Program-made: the position numbers and the translations under genes
Shown: piece after piece, positions 1 to 10,619 of the stretch
How the letters are laid out: each line of letters begins with the position of its first letter
Position numbering within the stretch: position 1 is the first letter of the stretch
Notes under the pieces: generated by a model
Seen by the model: the letters and a program-made list of their open reading frames with translations, nothing else
Database searches by the model: none
Told to the model about the DNA's origin: nothing
Origin: Dermatemys mawii
Lineage: Eukaryota > Chordata > Testudines > Dermatemydidae
Assembly: GCA_007922305.1 (NCBI GenBank)
Contig: ML677348.1
Span: forward strand, 22,908,667 to 22,972,666
Length of the DNA stretch: 64,000 nucleotides
Reading direction: 5' to 3'

Positions 1-68
1 CTGAGCACATTCTGGGTTGAGCTCTTTTGAAAATACCATGCCACTTATTTAGACCCTTAAAGGAAAGC

Positions 69-190
69 TAGGGTGACCAGATGTCCTGATTTTATAGGGA
101 CAGACCCGAGTTTTGGGTCTTTTTCTTATATAGGTTCCTATTATCGCTCGCCCCGTCTTGCTTTTTCACACTTGCTATCTGGTCACCCTA
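69..190. mobile_element. hAT-type MITE, TAGGGTGACC family, copy 1
   Basis: A 122-bp element with terminal inverted repeats TAGGGTGACCAGAT / ATCTGGTCACCCTA. Flanking 8-mers aggaaagc (61-68) and atggaagc (191-198) agree at 6 of 8 positions, as expected of an old 8-bp hAT-type TSD. It has no coding capacity. Three further copies occur in the window, at 5696, 28548 and 47840. Confidence 0.85.
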
Positions 191-314
191 ATGGAAGCTG
201 AGCACTTTGGAAAATCGGGCCTCAATTGTGGATGTTGAACAGTTTTTAAAATCTAGCTCTAGGTATCATATGCATCAGTGGCTTGATCCCACACCATGGA
301 AATCAAGAAAAGCT

Positions 315-437
315 TTGCAGAAGTGACAAAGAGTCCTGTGGCACCTTAAAGACTAACTAAAGTATTAGAGCATAAGCTTTCGTGGGCTAATACCCACTTC
401 GTCGGATGCATGCAGTGGAAGTATCCAGGGGCAGGTA
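315..437 (-). repeat. PLE terminal direct repeat, 3' copy
   Basis: This 123-bp sequence is identical, base by base as read, to 3239-3361. It lies downstream of the PLE ORF in the sense direction and is separated from it by about 75 bases of 3' UTR. It contains a hammerhead-like segment at 369-411. Confidence 0.9.
369..411 (-). ncRNA. Hammerhead-ribozyme-like motif, PLE 3' terminal repeat (degenerate)
   Basis: In the sense strand this reads GCAUC-CGACGA, a 5-bp stem (GUGGG/CCCAC), GAAA, then GCUUAUGC, with GCAU/AUGC able to close an outer stem. The order core, stem II, GAAA, short stem III, stem I matches a minimal hammerhead, a ribozyme known in PLEs. Against it, the core is CCGACGA rather than CUGAUGA, and one extra A precedes stem II. 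Activity is unproven. Confidence 0.4.
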
Positions 438-511
438 TAAATAGGTAGGCAAGAACCAGATTAAAGATAACAGGGAGGGTCCAATGAGGCTGAACCAGCT
501 GCTATCTCTAA

Positions 512-3268
512 TCAGGGAGGGTGAGGTATTCCTCTAGCAGCTGAATTGGAGGTGTGAACAGCGAGAGAAGAGAAACTGCTCTTGTAGTTAGCTAGCCATT
601 CAAAATCTCTATTCAGTCCCAAATGGATTGTGTCAAATTTGCAAATGAATTGCAACTCTGCAGTTTCTCTTTGCAGTCTGGTCTGAAAGTTTTTTTGCTG
701 CAAAATGCTGACCTTTAAGTCTTTCATGGTGTGTTCAGGGAGATTGAAGTGTTCTCCTACAGGTTTTTGTATATTGCCATTCCTGATATCTGATTTGTGT
801 CCATTTATCCTTTTTTGTAGGGACTGTCCAGTTTGACCGATGTACATAGCAGAGGGGCATTGCTGGCACATAATGGCATATATTACATTGGTAGATGAGC
901 AGGTGAATGAGCCAGTGATGGTATGGCTGATCTGGTTAGGTCCTGTGATGGTATTGCTGGTGTAGATATGTGGGCAGAGTTGGCATAGAGGTTTGTTGCA
1001 TGGATTGGTTCCTGAGTTAGAGGAGTTATGGCGCGGTGTGCTGTTGCTGGTGAGAATATGCTTGAGGTTGGCAGGTTGTCTGTGGGTCAGGACTGGCCTA
1101 CCTCCCAAGGCCTGTGAAAGAGAGGGATTGTTGTCCAGGATGGGTTGTAAATCACTGATGATGCGTTGGAGAGGTTTTAACTGAGGACTGTAGGTGATGA
1201 TCAGTGGTGTTCTGTTGTTTTCTTTCTTGGGCTTGTCTTGCAGCAGCAGGCTTCTGGGTACACATCTGGCTCTGTTGATCTGTGTCCTTATTTCCTTGTG
1301 CGGGTACTGTAGTTTTGAGAAAGCTTGGTGGAGATCTTGTAGGTGTTGGTCTCTGTCTGAGGGGTTGGAGCAAATACGATTGTATCTCAGTGCTTGGCTG
1401 TAGACAATGGATCGTGTGATGTGTCCGGGATGGAAGCTGGTGGCATAAAGGTAGGCATAGCTGTCGGTAGGTTTTCGTTATAGGGTGGTGTTGATGTGGC
1501 CGTCATTAATTTGCACTGTGGTGTCTAGGAAGTGGACCTCTCGTGTAGACTCATCCAGGCTGAGGTGGATGGTGGGGTGGAGGTTGTTGAAATCATGGTG
1601 GAATTTTTCCAGAGTTTCTTTCCCATGGGTCCAGATGATGAAGATGTCATCAATGTAGCGTAGATAGAGAAGGGGCGTGAGTGAACGAGAGTTGAGGAAG
1701 CGTTGTTCCAGGTCAGCCATAAAGATGTTGGCATACTGTGGGGCCATGCGGGTGCCCATAGCAGTACCACTGGTCTGGAGGTATATATTGTCACCAAATT
1801 TGAAATAATTGTGTGTGAGGATAAAGTCACAGAGCTTAGCAACCACTTGTGCTGTGTCATCATCAGGGATACTATTCCTGACAGCTTGTATTCCATCTCT
1901 GTGTGGGATGTTTGTGTAGAGAGCCTCTGCATCCATAGTGGCTAGGATGGTGTTTTCTGGAAGATCACCAATGCATTGTAGTTTTCTCAGGAAGTTGGTG
2001 GTGTCACGGAGATAGCTGGGAGTGCTGGTGGCTTAGGGTCTGAGTAAAGAGTCCACATATCCAGATAGTCCTTCAGTGAGAGTGCCAATGACTGAGATGA
2101 TGGGGCGTCCAGGATTTCCAGGTTTGTGGATCTTGGGTAATAGATAGAATACCCCCGGTCGCGGCTCTAAGGGTATGTTAATTTGTTCCTGTGTTACTGT
2201 AGGGAGTGTCCTGAGTAGATGGTGCAGTTTCTTAGTATATTCCTCAGTGGGATCTGAGGGAAGTGGCCTGTAGAAATTGGTGTTGGAGAGTTGTCTGGTA
2301 GCCTCCTTTTGGTAGTCAGACCTGTCCATGATGACAACAGCACCTCCTTTATCAGCCTCTTTGATTATGATGTTAGGGTTGTTTCTGAGGCTGTGGATAG
2401 CATTGCGTTCTGCACGGCTTAGGTTGTGAGGCAGGCGATGTTGTTTTTCCACAATTTCTGCCTGTGCACGTCGGCGGAAGCATTCTATGTATAGGTCCAG
2501 ACTGCCATTTCGACCCTCAGGAGGAGTCCATGTGGAGTTCTTCTTCTTGTGCTGCTGGTGGGATGGTGTCTGTGTATCAGTGTGCTGTTCTATGTTGTCT
2601 TGAAAGTATTCTTAGAGTCTGAGATGGCGAAAGTAGGCTTCCAGATCACCGCAGAATTGTATCTTGTTTGTGGGGGTGGTGGGGCAGAATGAGAGTCCTC
2701 GAGATAGGACAGACTCTTCTGCCGGGCTGAGTGTGTAGCTGGATAGATTGACGATATTGCTGGGTGAGTTACGGGTACCACTGTTGTGGCCCCATGTGGC
2801 AGGCAGGATTTTAGATAGCTTGCAGTTCTTTTTCTTTTGTAGAGAGGTGAACTGTGTAAAATAGATCTCCTGTCTTATTTTAGTAAAGTCTGTTTGTGTG
2901 GAAGGTTGGATGTTTATGGAGGTCTCCAGGTTGGAAAGCTCTTTTTTGATGTTTACCTGTTTGCTGTACAGGATGCTGATCAGGTGATTCCTCAGTTTCT
3001 TTGATAGTGTCTGGCATAATCTCTCACTGTAGTCTGTGCAGTATGTAGAAAGTAATGGATTTTTCACCTTCAGTCCATTAGGTATGATGTCCATCTGTTT
3101 GCATTTGGAGAGAAAGATGATATCCGTCTGTATTTGTGCAAGTTTCTTCATGGGGTTGATGGATTTCCACTCCACACAGCTAAATGCAGTGCCCTGCACG
3201 TTGTCGAGAATCAGAGGGGTAACCGTGTTAGTTTGGAATTGCAGAAGTGACAAAGAGTCCTGTGGCAC
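512..3268 (-). pseudogene. PLE reverse transcriptase / GIY-YIG endonuclease ORF with three in-frame stops
   Basis: Read from 3268 down to 512, about 919 codons lie in one unbroken frame interrupted only by TAA at 2612-2614, 2033-2035 and 1478-1480; there is no frameshift. The N-terminal third (to about 2612) has no motif I recognise. RT motifs follow: KEADKGGAVVIMDRSDY near 2340, FYLLPKIHKPGNPGRPI near 2120, ALYTNIPH near 1920, GTAMGTRMAPQYAN near 1760 and the catalytic YIDDIF near 1650. After the third stop comes RKPTD (just below 1478), a conserved PLE motif whose preceding Tyr appears to have become the stop. The C-terminus holds a Cys cluster (CNKPLCQLCPH, about 990) and a GIY-YIG nuclease (VIYAIMCQQC near 880, MYIGQTGQSLQKRINGH near 830, GEHFN near 755). 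The family copies RNA into DNA at target ends. The segment begins at a GTG inside the terminal repeat; the first in-frame ATG is near 3150, so the true start is uncertain. Confidence 0.88.
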
Positions 3269-3361
3269 CTTAAAGACTAACTAAAGTATTAGAGCATAAG
3301 CTTTCGTGGGCTAATACCCACTTCGTCGGATGCATGCAGTGGAAGTATCCAGGGGCAGGTA
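3239..3361 (-). repeat. PLE terminal direct repeat, 5' copy
   Basis: This 123-bp sequence is identical to 315-437. In the sense direction it immediately precedes the PLE reading frame, and the open frame actually begins inside it. It contains the same hammerhead-like segment (3293-3335). Confidence 0.9.
3293..3335 (-). ncRNA. Hammerhead-ribozyme-like motif, PLE 5' terminal repeat
   Basis: Same sequence and reasoning as the 3' copy. Its position upstream of the reading frame is where a self-cleaving motif would process tandem PLE transcripts, if it is active. Confidence 0.4.
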
Positions 3362-3370
3362 ACTTTTTGC

Positions 3371-3417
3371 AGCTTTGCAATTCATGCAGGTATTCATCCT
3401 GCATGAATTGCAAAGCT
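3371..3417. repeat. Perfect 20-bp hairpin between opposed PLE termini
   Basis: Arms 3371-3390 (agctttgcaattcatgcagg) and 3398-3417 are perfect reverse complements around a 7-base loop, tattcat. The hairpin sits exactly between the direct terminal repeat (3239-3361) and the inverted partial copy (3432-3504), so the whole 3290-3505 stretch is a large snap-back. Confidence 0.9.
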
Positions 3418-3431
3418 TTTCTTTTCTTTCC

Positions 3432-3504
3432 TACCTACCCCTGGATACTTCCACTGCATGCATCCGACGAAGTGGGTATTAGCCCACGAAAGCTTATGCT
3501 CTAA
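3432..3504 (+). repeat. Inverted partial copy of PLE terminal repeat
   Basis: This is the reverse complement of the inner part of the 3239-3361 repeat, from the tacccctgg end to gctctaa. It lies in opposite orientation just outside the 5' end of the element. Inverted 5' pieces are commonly reported for PLE insertions. Confidence 0.85.
3460..3504 (+). ncRNA. Hammerhead-like motif in inverted PLE terminus
   Basis: Third copy of the motif, on the plus strand: core ccgacga at 3464-3470, stem gtggg/cccac and gaaa, followed by gcttatgc. Confidence 0.35.
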
Positions 3505-3550
3505 AAACGTAGTTGATACTGCCAATTTTGTTGGTACCTCTGCAGTGAGA

Positions 3551-3852
3551 CTGAGCCCTAGTCTACACTGGGACGAGGGGATTGACCTAAAATACGCAAC
3601 TTCAGCTATGGGAATAGCATAGCTGAAACTGATGTATTTAGGTCGACTTACCACGGTGTCTTCACGGTGCCAAGTTGACCACTGTCGTTCCCCCGTCAAC
3701 TTCGCCTGTGCCTCTCATGGCAGTGGAGTACCGGAGTTGTCGGGAGAGCAATCGGGGACCGATTTATTGTGTCTAGACTAGACATGATAAATCAACCCCC
3801 GAAAGATCAATCACTGCCTGCCAGATTGGTAGCCAAGGTAGACCTGACTTAA
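3551..3852. mobile_element. MITE-like repeat, 'gtctacact' group
   Basis: It begins near ccctagtctacactggg and ends near ggtagacctgact, giving poor but recognisable inverted ends. Internally it holds a self-complementary segment (gtctagactagac near 3770) and a gtcgact motif. The copy at 20466-20755 has a related layout. It has no coding capacity. Confidence 0.55.
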
Positions 3853-4860
3853 TATATGGTGATGGTCAATAGTGGTCGCAAATAAATAGCTAATAATTGT
3901 GACAAGTTATCACACTTTGGGATAGGAGATTACCATAGTTTTTCTTGCCTTTACTTACAACAGGATATAAAATTGTGTGGTGATAACTGATGAACGTTGT
4001 TTATTTTAATACTCTAATTTTTTTTTTACTGTTAGGGTAGAGGTATATTAGCAGTTCATTGTGGGATAGACTGAAGAGCTGCTGCCTAGGGACTGACTTG
4101 TTCTAGGTATAAAAACAGGAGTTCAGTTTCTTAGTGCTCTCATTCTGGCACTTGATTCTTCTTATGAGCCATAAATGCACTCCCATTCCTGATTTATTTT
4201 AAAGGGCTATTGACAAATAAAGGTTGCCCTTCTTTATGGTGAATAAGGGAAGGGAAGTGGAGAGGACAAAATATGAATTCTTCAACTAAACTGTTCCTTA
4301 ACATTGCTGGCTGTAACACTTTAAGACAATATGGCATACATGAAATGAGAAAATCTCTCATATTCTTGTTTCATGTTTGTCGGGTATGTAAATATCTCAA
4401 ATGATTTTGCTTAAATTATCCCCAGAGGGGTTTTATAACTAGTTTCTGCATAAAATATAGTTGTAGTTCTCAGGTTATCTTTTATGTAGTCAAACCATTT
4501 TCTTGTTTGCATGCTAATCTAAACTTCGCTCTTCATCACTGAATAGCTTTAGCAGCCTTAGTCTGGCACTATTGTGGTATTTTGCTTTGGAAAGAAAAAT
4601 GGACATGTCTGTTTTTCTTAATCTCAAATTCAGTCTCCTGTTTCTTTGTTATAATTCCTTTGACGTGAACAAAACTCCAAATCCATTTTTTATTAAATGT
4701 AAGAAGCAAGTATATTTAAGAATCCTGATATATTATCAACAACTTCTCTATAATTTAATAGTTAGTAAAAGCTGGGGAGGTGCAAAATTCTGTCTCAAAA
4801 GGTTCTTGTTTCATGCCTCAGTTTTGATTATCCCTGAGATGCAATTTCTAATTTCCGAAT
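3853..4860. other. No feature recognised
   Basis: AT-rich single-copy-looking sequence. The open frame at 4572-4862 has no recognisable domain and AT-rich composition, so I regard it as chance. Confidence 0.5.
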
Positions 4861-5221
4861 GAAATATAGGACTTGCTGTTCTTCGAGTGCTTGCTCATGT
4901 CCATTCCACATTAACTTGCCAGAGATTTTCCCCTCAGTGGTATCTGCTGGGCCGGCTCTAGCGTCCTCTTGCGCCACATGCTTATGCACTGATATGAAGG
5001 GCGCTGCTGGCTCTGCACTCTCTCAGTTCCTAGTTACTGGTTGTGATGGTTGCTGAAACATCTCCTCTTGCTTCGTCAAGGTGTTTTTCAGTAGTTTTCT
5101 TCTCTGTAACTTAGTTTATTAATCTTAGTATAGTTGTAGTGTAAATACTATAAATAGTAATATTGTAGATAGTTAGTCCCCCTTCTTTATTGTAGAAGGG
5201 CTCCCTTCACTCCAGTCCCTG

Positions 5222-7260
5222 GGCTTCAAACCTTGTGCCTCCTCTGGCAAGCCTATGCCTGTGAGTGACCCACACTCCAGTTATCTGAAGTGTCTGGGGG
5301 AGAATCGCATAAGACAGCACTATCAGATTTGTCGGGACATTAAGCCTTGTACGAAGAAATACAGGTTGGCTAGACTGAAGGCTCCCTGAATAGAAGCTGC
5401 TCTTAGACTGGTGTTGGAGCCAAAAGGTTCGGATTCATCAATGAGCATCTTGGCCTTGGTGTGAGGCACCCCTCCCGCACCACATATTTCCCACACAATT
5501 CTCCATCTCTGGTATCAAGGAAGAAACATAAAAAGCAGCTCTCGGAGAGAGGGCGCTCTCCGGTGCTGAAGAAAGGCAATCAGACGTAAGGAAGTGGAGT
5601 GCAACCCACATCAGGTGATTTGTCTAGCCCCAGTCCCTTGGTGGCATTGTCAACTCCATCCAGAGCAACATTGATTCCAGTGCAGTACCCTCCACTAGGG
5701 TGACCAGATAGCAAATGTAAAAAATCGGGACAGGGGGTGGGGGTAATAGGAGCCTATATAAAAAAAGACCCAAAAATCGGGACTGTCCCTATGAAATCGA
5801 GACATCTGATCACCCTACCCTCCACTGATGCCAGGAAGTTGTCACGGCGCCTGTGGAATCACAGTGCTTTCTACCCTGGAGGCCTTTGCAGTGGCGAGGG
5901 ATGTATTATCGCTCCCAGTATCTCTGACTCTGATGGAACAACCGCTGGTTCTGATGAGCACAAGCAGGAGAGAGCATGGTGCTCTGAGCAACCTTCCCAG
6001 CACCAAATCCCTGGGTATCCTCCAGGGCAAGCCAACCCTATTTTCTTCCATGAGGTCGTCTCTGGCCTGACACTGGTCCCTGGACCTTTGGTACTAATGG
6101 CAGAAGTGAGGGATACCGCTCCTCCGTGGTCAACTTGGGAGGACTTTTTGTCAGAGTCCGAGGCGCAGCCCTATGCCACTGGTACTCATCTTATGTACCA
6201 GTAGGCCCAGGTGCGGGTTCCCCCTTGTCAGAACCTGGTTAGGTGGTTAGCAGCCTATGCAGCATTCATGGGCTTTCCCTCTGCTACTGGGTCTGTCATC
6301 TACCAATAATACTTGGCCATTTCCAAGAGGCAGGCCCCCACATAGCTCCACCCAGAACCAGACCCTGACACCAATATTGAACCTGGTACTGATACACAGG
6401 ATGTGGGCCCAACAGAGGTGATTGAGGTTGAAGAAGAGGAAGAAGCTACTCATCTGTCTTCCTCCTCCTCCTCTTCCTCCCTGGACAAAGACATTTCGGG
6501 ACAGAGCAGCTCTCCCATCAGGAGCTTCTAAAGAGAAATGAGGCTAACCTGGGTCTTGAGACTGAGGCTTCCCACAGCCTCATTGACATTCTGGCTGCAG
6601 CAGCACCATCTAAGGTGGCCCTATCGACTAATGGGGCTCTGATGGGTCCAGGCAAAGCCTTACGGCAGACTCCATCTTCTTTCCCTCCCACTTTGAAGAG
6701 GGCTGAAAAGAAATATTATGTATCAGCCAAAGGGTACAAATACCTTTACTCTCATCCACCTGAATTGTACTGGCAGCCAATGAGAGGGATAGACGTGGCC
6801 AAGCAAGTGCTACCCCCCAAAAAAAGGATGAAAAGAAACTGGATCTGTTTGGGAGAAAAAAATTATTTGACGGGTGAACTACAGCTGCATATCTTAAACC
6901 AGCAAACCCTTCTGGGGAGATATGATTACAACCTGTGAGACTCCCTGTTGAAATTTAAGGACTTGTCGCCTCAGGACTTGAAGCAAAAATCTCTGCCCTT
7001 TTAGTGGAAGGAAAGAATGTTGCCAGAGCCTCTCTCCAGTCAACACTGGACGCAGCACTGTGGCCATTAGGCAATGCTCTTGGCTGTAGTCTTCTGGGCT
7101 ACTTCAGGGACATCCAGCAGTTGATTGGAACGTCCCCTTCGAGGAATATTGATTGTTTTGGTTAAAACAGACACAAAGCTCCATGGTCTGAAGGACTCAA
7201 GGGCTACCCTCAGGTCCCTGAGTCTCTATGCTCTGGCCCCTCCGAGGAAGTGCTTCACAC
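5222..7260 (+). pseudogene. DIRS gag-like ORF, broken
   Basis: The segment 5222-5389 reads GFKPCASSGKPMPVSD then YLKCLGEN, with spaced Cys residues like the zinc-binding N-terminus of DIRS gag. It ends at TGA after LARLKAP. A MITE is inserted at 5696-5817. The best preserved C-terminal part is 6615-6938: KKYYVSAKGYKYLYSHPPEL, a Lys-rich stretch, then LQLHILNQQTLLGRYDYNL. Remnants continue with LVEGKNVARASLQS (about 7000-7040). Gag would coat element RNA. The copy has frameshifts and stops throughout. Confidence 0.6.
5696..5817. mobile_element. hAT-type MITE, TAGGGTGACC family, copy 2, inserted in DIRS gag
   Basis: A 122-bp element with ends TAGGGTGACCAGAT and ATCTGATCACCCTA, flanked by a perfect 8-bp TSD, ccctccac, at 5688-5695 and 5818-5825. 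It lies in opposite internal orientation to copy 1. It inserted after the DIRS-like element. Confidence 0.93.
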
Positions 7261-7659
7261 TTCAACAACCAGCCCACTTCTCAGCTCCGCCACCAAGGTA
7301 GGACTTATTCCAGAGAAGGAGCTGTGGTTACAAGCACCATCAAACACTTTCTTCCACCTCAACCTCCTTTGCCAGGGTCACATAATTACTCTGGAGGCCC
7401 AAGCAGGCCTTCTAAAGGTGTGCCCACGGGTTGGACCAAAAGTTGGACCAACTTTCCCACTTCAGCTTGGCGGGTCCCTCATTACATCAGACCACTGGGT
7501 ACTAAATACAGTAATGGATGGTTATACCCTTCAGTTTTCATCCATCCCTAATCCCATCCCTGTCCCTCTTCAGGAACCCCTCTCTTAAACAACTCTTAAC
7601 TCAGGAGCTGCAAACCCTCCTTTGGGTGGGGGTTGTGGAAGAGGTGCCTCAAAATTTGA

Positions 7660-8770
7660 GAGGGAAGGGGTTTTATTCCTGATATTTCCTAATCCAAAAA
7701 GCCAAGGTGGAGTCTTCATCCCTTCCTGGATCTGTCCAGCCTCAACAGTTATCTCAAGAAACTGTGGTTCCACATAGTCTCCCTGGCCTCCATCATTCCC
7801 TCCCTGGATCCAGGGGACTGGTACCCTGCCCTCGACTTAAAGGATGCTTATTTTCACATTTCCATCTTCCGAGGCTACAGAAGATTCCTCCAGACCTATT
7901 ACCAATTCATTGTCCTCCCCTTTGGCCTTTGCAGCCTGCCAGGTCTTTATGAAATGCATGGCAGCAGCTTTTCTCAGAAGGCCAGGGGTCCAACTTTACC
8001 CACATCTCAACAGTTGGCTCCAGGGCCTACTCAGAGGCTCGAGTAAAACCAGATTCACCCTCGTCCAAACTATCTTCTAAGCTCTGGGCCTGTTGATAAA
8101 TGAAAAAAAAGCAAACTCTCATTCCAGTTCAGAGAGTAGTTTATCTGGGCAGTGCTAAACTGAATCCAGGCCAGAGGCTTCCTTCCAGAGGCTTGGTTCC
8201 AGACAATGTCAGACCTGATATCCAGGCTCATGGTCCAGTCACAATAGCCCAGGTTTGCCTCAAGCACCTGGTATACATGGCTGCGTGCTCTGACGTGGTA
8301 TGGCACACAAGACTGTGCCTCAGGCCCCTGCAGATATGATTAGCTTCAGTATACTCACTGAACAGACACAACGTGGACTTGGTGCTTATGGTTCCAACTC
8401 TGGTCCACACGTCCCTCAACTGAAAGCCCCCCTGTTGGCAATGGCAGGCGTCCTCTTTGTTGTCCACCCAGCTCTCAGTTTCCCTAGTGTCAGACACTTC
8501 AGACCTAGGTTGGGGGGCCCACCTCGGTCGCCTCAGGACATAAGGCCTGTGATCCCAGGAAGATCGCTCCCTGCACATAAATGTCAGAGAGCTCAGAGCA
8601 GTCTGCTTAGCTTGCTAAGCGTTTCTCCCCCAGATCACAGGCAAAGTAGTACGAATACCAACGGACAACACTGCAATCATGTTGTACATCAATAATCACG
8701 GAGATGCGTGCTCCTCAACTCAGGATCAGGAGGCCATTCATCTATGGGATTTCTGTGTGATGCACTTAAA
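7660..8770 (+). pseudogene. DIRS reverse transcriptase / RNase H, broken
   Basis: In pieces of different frames I read LKDAYFHISIFRGYRRFLQT (about 7838-7895), YQFIVLPFGL (about 7902-7931), MKCMAAAFLRRPGVQLYPHL (about 7951-8010) and LGLLINEKK (about 8085-8112). These are the RT palm motifs in DIRS style; the usual catalytic YLDDW has decayed to YPHLNSW. From about 8500 come WGAHLGRL-like, LHINVRELRAV-like and PTDNTAIMLYINNHGD-like segments, which are RNase H motifs, ending with LWDFCVMHLN near 8770. At least three frameshifts separate the pieces. The copy is non-functional. Confidence 0.68.
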
Positions 8771-8790
8771 TGTAAACTACAGAAATAAAG

Positions 8791-8999
8791 GGGAAGTTTA
8801 ACCAAAAGTTTGGCAAGGTAAGGAGACTGTTTCTGTGCTTGTTTCATTTAAAGTAAGATGGGTAAAAGCAGCATTTTTCTTCTGCATAGTAAAGTTTCAA
8901 AGCTGTATTCAGTCAATGTTCAGCTGTAAATTTTTAAAAGAATAACCCTAACATTTTGTTCAGAGTTATAAACATTTCAGAGTTATGAACAACCTCTAT
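8791..8999. repeat. Dispersed-repeat fragment, unclassified
   Basis: The block around gttcagagttataaacatttcagagttatgaacaacctc contains a short internal duplication (cagagttat.aac) and resembles a repeat tail I associate with reptile genomes. No termini could be fixed. Confidence 0.3.
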
Positions 9000-10580
9000 T
9001 CATGAGCTGTTCATGTACTTTATTTATTGAAAAAATTCTTGATTCTCCTTGAAGTTCTTTGGATCCAAAAACTGAAAGTTGACATTACTTTTTTCCCATA
9101 AAAAATACTCTAGTCTTGGTTATTTTGTAGCAACAGTGGAAATCATAGTGGGATGGCCTCATACACTGAAGTGAGTAATGTACATTTATGCACATTATCT
9201 ATGATTTGTTTGTTCACATAATGGATTTTGTTATGTGTTATTGCTTCCAGAACAGAGTTTGGTGTACATGGAGCTGAAGTAATAGACACATGTTGACCAA
9301 ACTGTTCTGAATGGGTTAAAATTACATTCAATTGATAGGTGAGGTTGGTTGAGTAGCGATGTATATATTTTTAAAACTGACGAAATTATGAATTCAAAAG
9401 TCTTCTATGATTTCACGCCCACAATTTCCCACCGTTTTGATGCAGTGAAATGTAATATTACTTCTTTGGTAAATGTAAATTTAAGTTAGAAATCTGAGTC
9501 CACAGTTTTAAATTCTGGAATGATGAAAAGAACTTCTGGGTTATATTAAATTAGTCATTTCCATCCCAGTTTTCTTGCTCTGGGCTCAGACTTTGATCTT
9601 TGTTTTTATGATCAGTCACATTGGCTACATGATGGAAGGGCTCCAAAGCTTCTGTTTGTCCTTGTGTAATTCCAATACTTATGAATTATATCAAGACATT
9701 TTATTTTTGTTGGCCAGCAAATGGAAAAGACCTCCAGGTCATAGTTTTCATTCTTGGCAGACATCTTCTGCAGCTTGAACATGACGGGCCAGATTCTCAG
9801 ACCCAGGCAAGGAATGCTCATCTCTGTGTTGCACAAGGGTGCAATTTGCACTTCCCTGACCGAGGGCCCTTCTCTACTGGTGTGGGTTTCCCAGCTCAGA
9901 TTAGAGCAGTTTGAGAGCAACTTTGGTGCCTCTGAGGCTTTACAGAAGCTGAGAACTGAAGGGTCACTGTTGAGCCCCCGTCATACTCCCAGTCCTACTG
10001 CGCTGGCAGCTGGGAGCTGGGAAGGGAGCTGGCACAGGAGCTGCTACAATAGCTCTATGCTACCCCAGTTCAGGGGAGATCTTCAGGGAGCTGGATCCAC
10101 TGGATTTAGGTTGCTTTGCATCTCTGCAGTGGCACAAAGATCACAGCCAGTAGTCTCTTGTTTTCTTTCAGACACCGAATCAATAGTATCGAGTTGGAAT
10201 GCATTTTCCCCTGTATTGATGCTTGTGTCCATTACTGGATCATTTCTCATGTGCAACCAGCCATCTTACATTAATGTCTTATAATTCTTCCTTTAATTTT
10301 TCATCCATTTCTTCACTTTCAGCATCTAATAGTGGACCTGTGAGTTTAAACCTATCTGGAGAACAATATCCAGGGTAAAGTGCTTCAATCGTGTCTTTAA
10401 ATTGCTCGTTTTCATTGCAGGATAAGTTGTTAGCAGAAAAGAAAGACTAAGCCTTGAACTTGACTAACTAACTTTTAGTTTGTCACAGAAGTTGGAAATT
10501 CGGCAAAGTTGTTGATTGAGCTTTGCCCCTTGAGAGGATGGAGAAGACAAAGTAATGCTGCTCCTGAATGAACCTGCTAT
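9000..10580. other. No feature recognised
   Basis: Several open frames exist (the longest is 9754-10284, 176 codons). None shows a domain, splice context or biased composition, so I do not call a gene. Confidence 0.45.
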
Positions 10581-10619
10581 TTAATTGCTACTGAAAGGCC
10601 TAGAAAAGTGATTTAAATC

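Larger units (their letters stand above)
315..3504 (-). mobile_element. Penelope-like retroelement (PLE), nearly full length
   Basis: The element reads on the minus strand. It has a 123-bp terminal direct repeat at each end (315-437 and 3239-3361), one long RT to GIY-YIG reading frame between them, and a partial terminal repeat in inverted orientation (3432-3504) beyond the 5' copy. Direct repeats acting as pseudo-LTRs, an RT fused to a C-terminal GIY-YIG nuclease, and inverted terminal pieces are known PLE hallmarks. The two direct repeats are identical as read, so the insertion is young compared with the rest of the window. The host flank aagaaaagctttgca (306-320) recurs inverted near 3409-3423. 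The element is dead because of three nonsense codons. Confidence 0.88.
4865..8790 (+). mobile_element. DIRS-like tyrosine-recombinase retrotransposon, decayed and 3'-truncated
   Basis: The 5' end near ctgttcttcgagtgcttgctc resembles the start of the second DIRS-like element at 18165 (both carry cttcgagt). Gag-like, RT-like and RNase H-like segments follow in order on the plus strand with many stops and frameshifts. No tyrosine recombinase, methyltransferase or 3' inverted terminal repeat is visible before similarity ends near 8790, so the copy is 3'-truncated. Assignment to DIRS rather than Gypsy rests on the style of the RT and RNase H motifs. Confidence 0.7.

Noticed and set aside
5842..6204. 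Separate host gene in frames at 5737-6204
   Set aside because: The 5' part crosses a MITE and the rest lies between recognisable DIRS gag pieces; better read as gag remnant.
9754..10284. 176-codon plus-strand open frame
   Set aside because: No domain, no coding-like composition and no splice or promoter context; it overlaps another open frame on the same strand.
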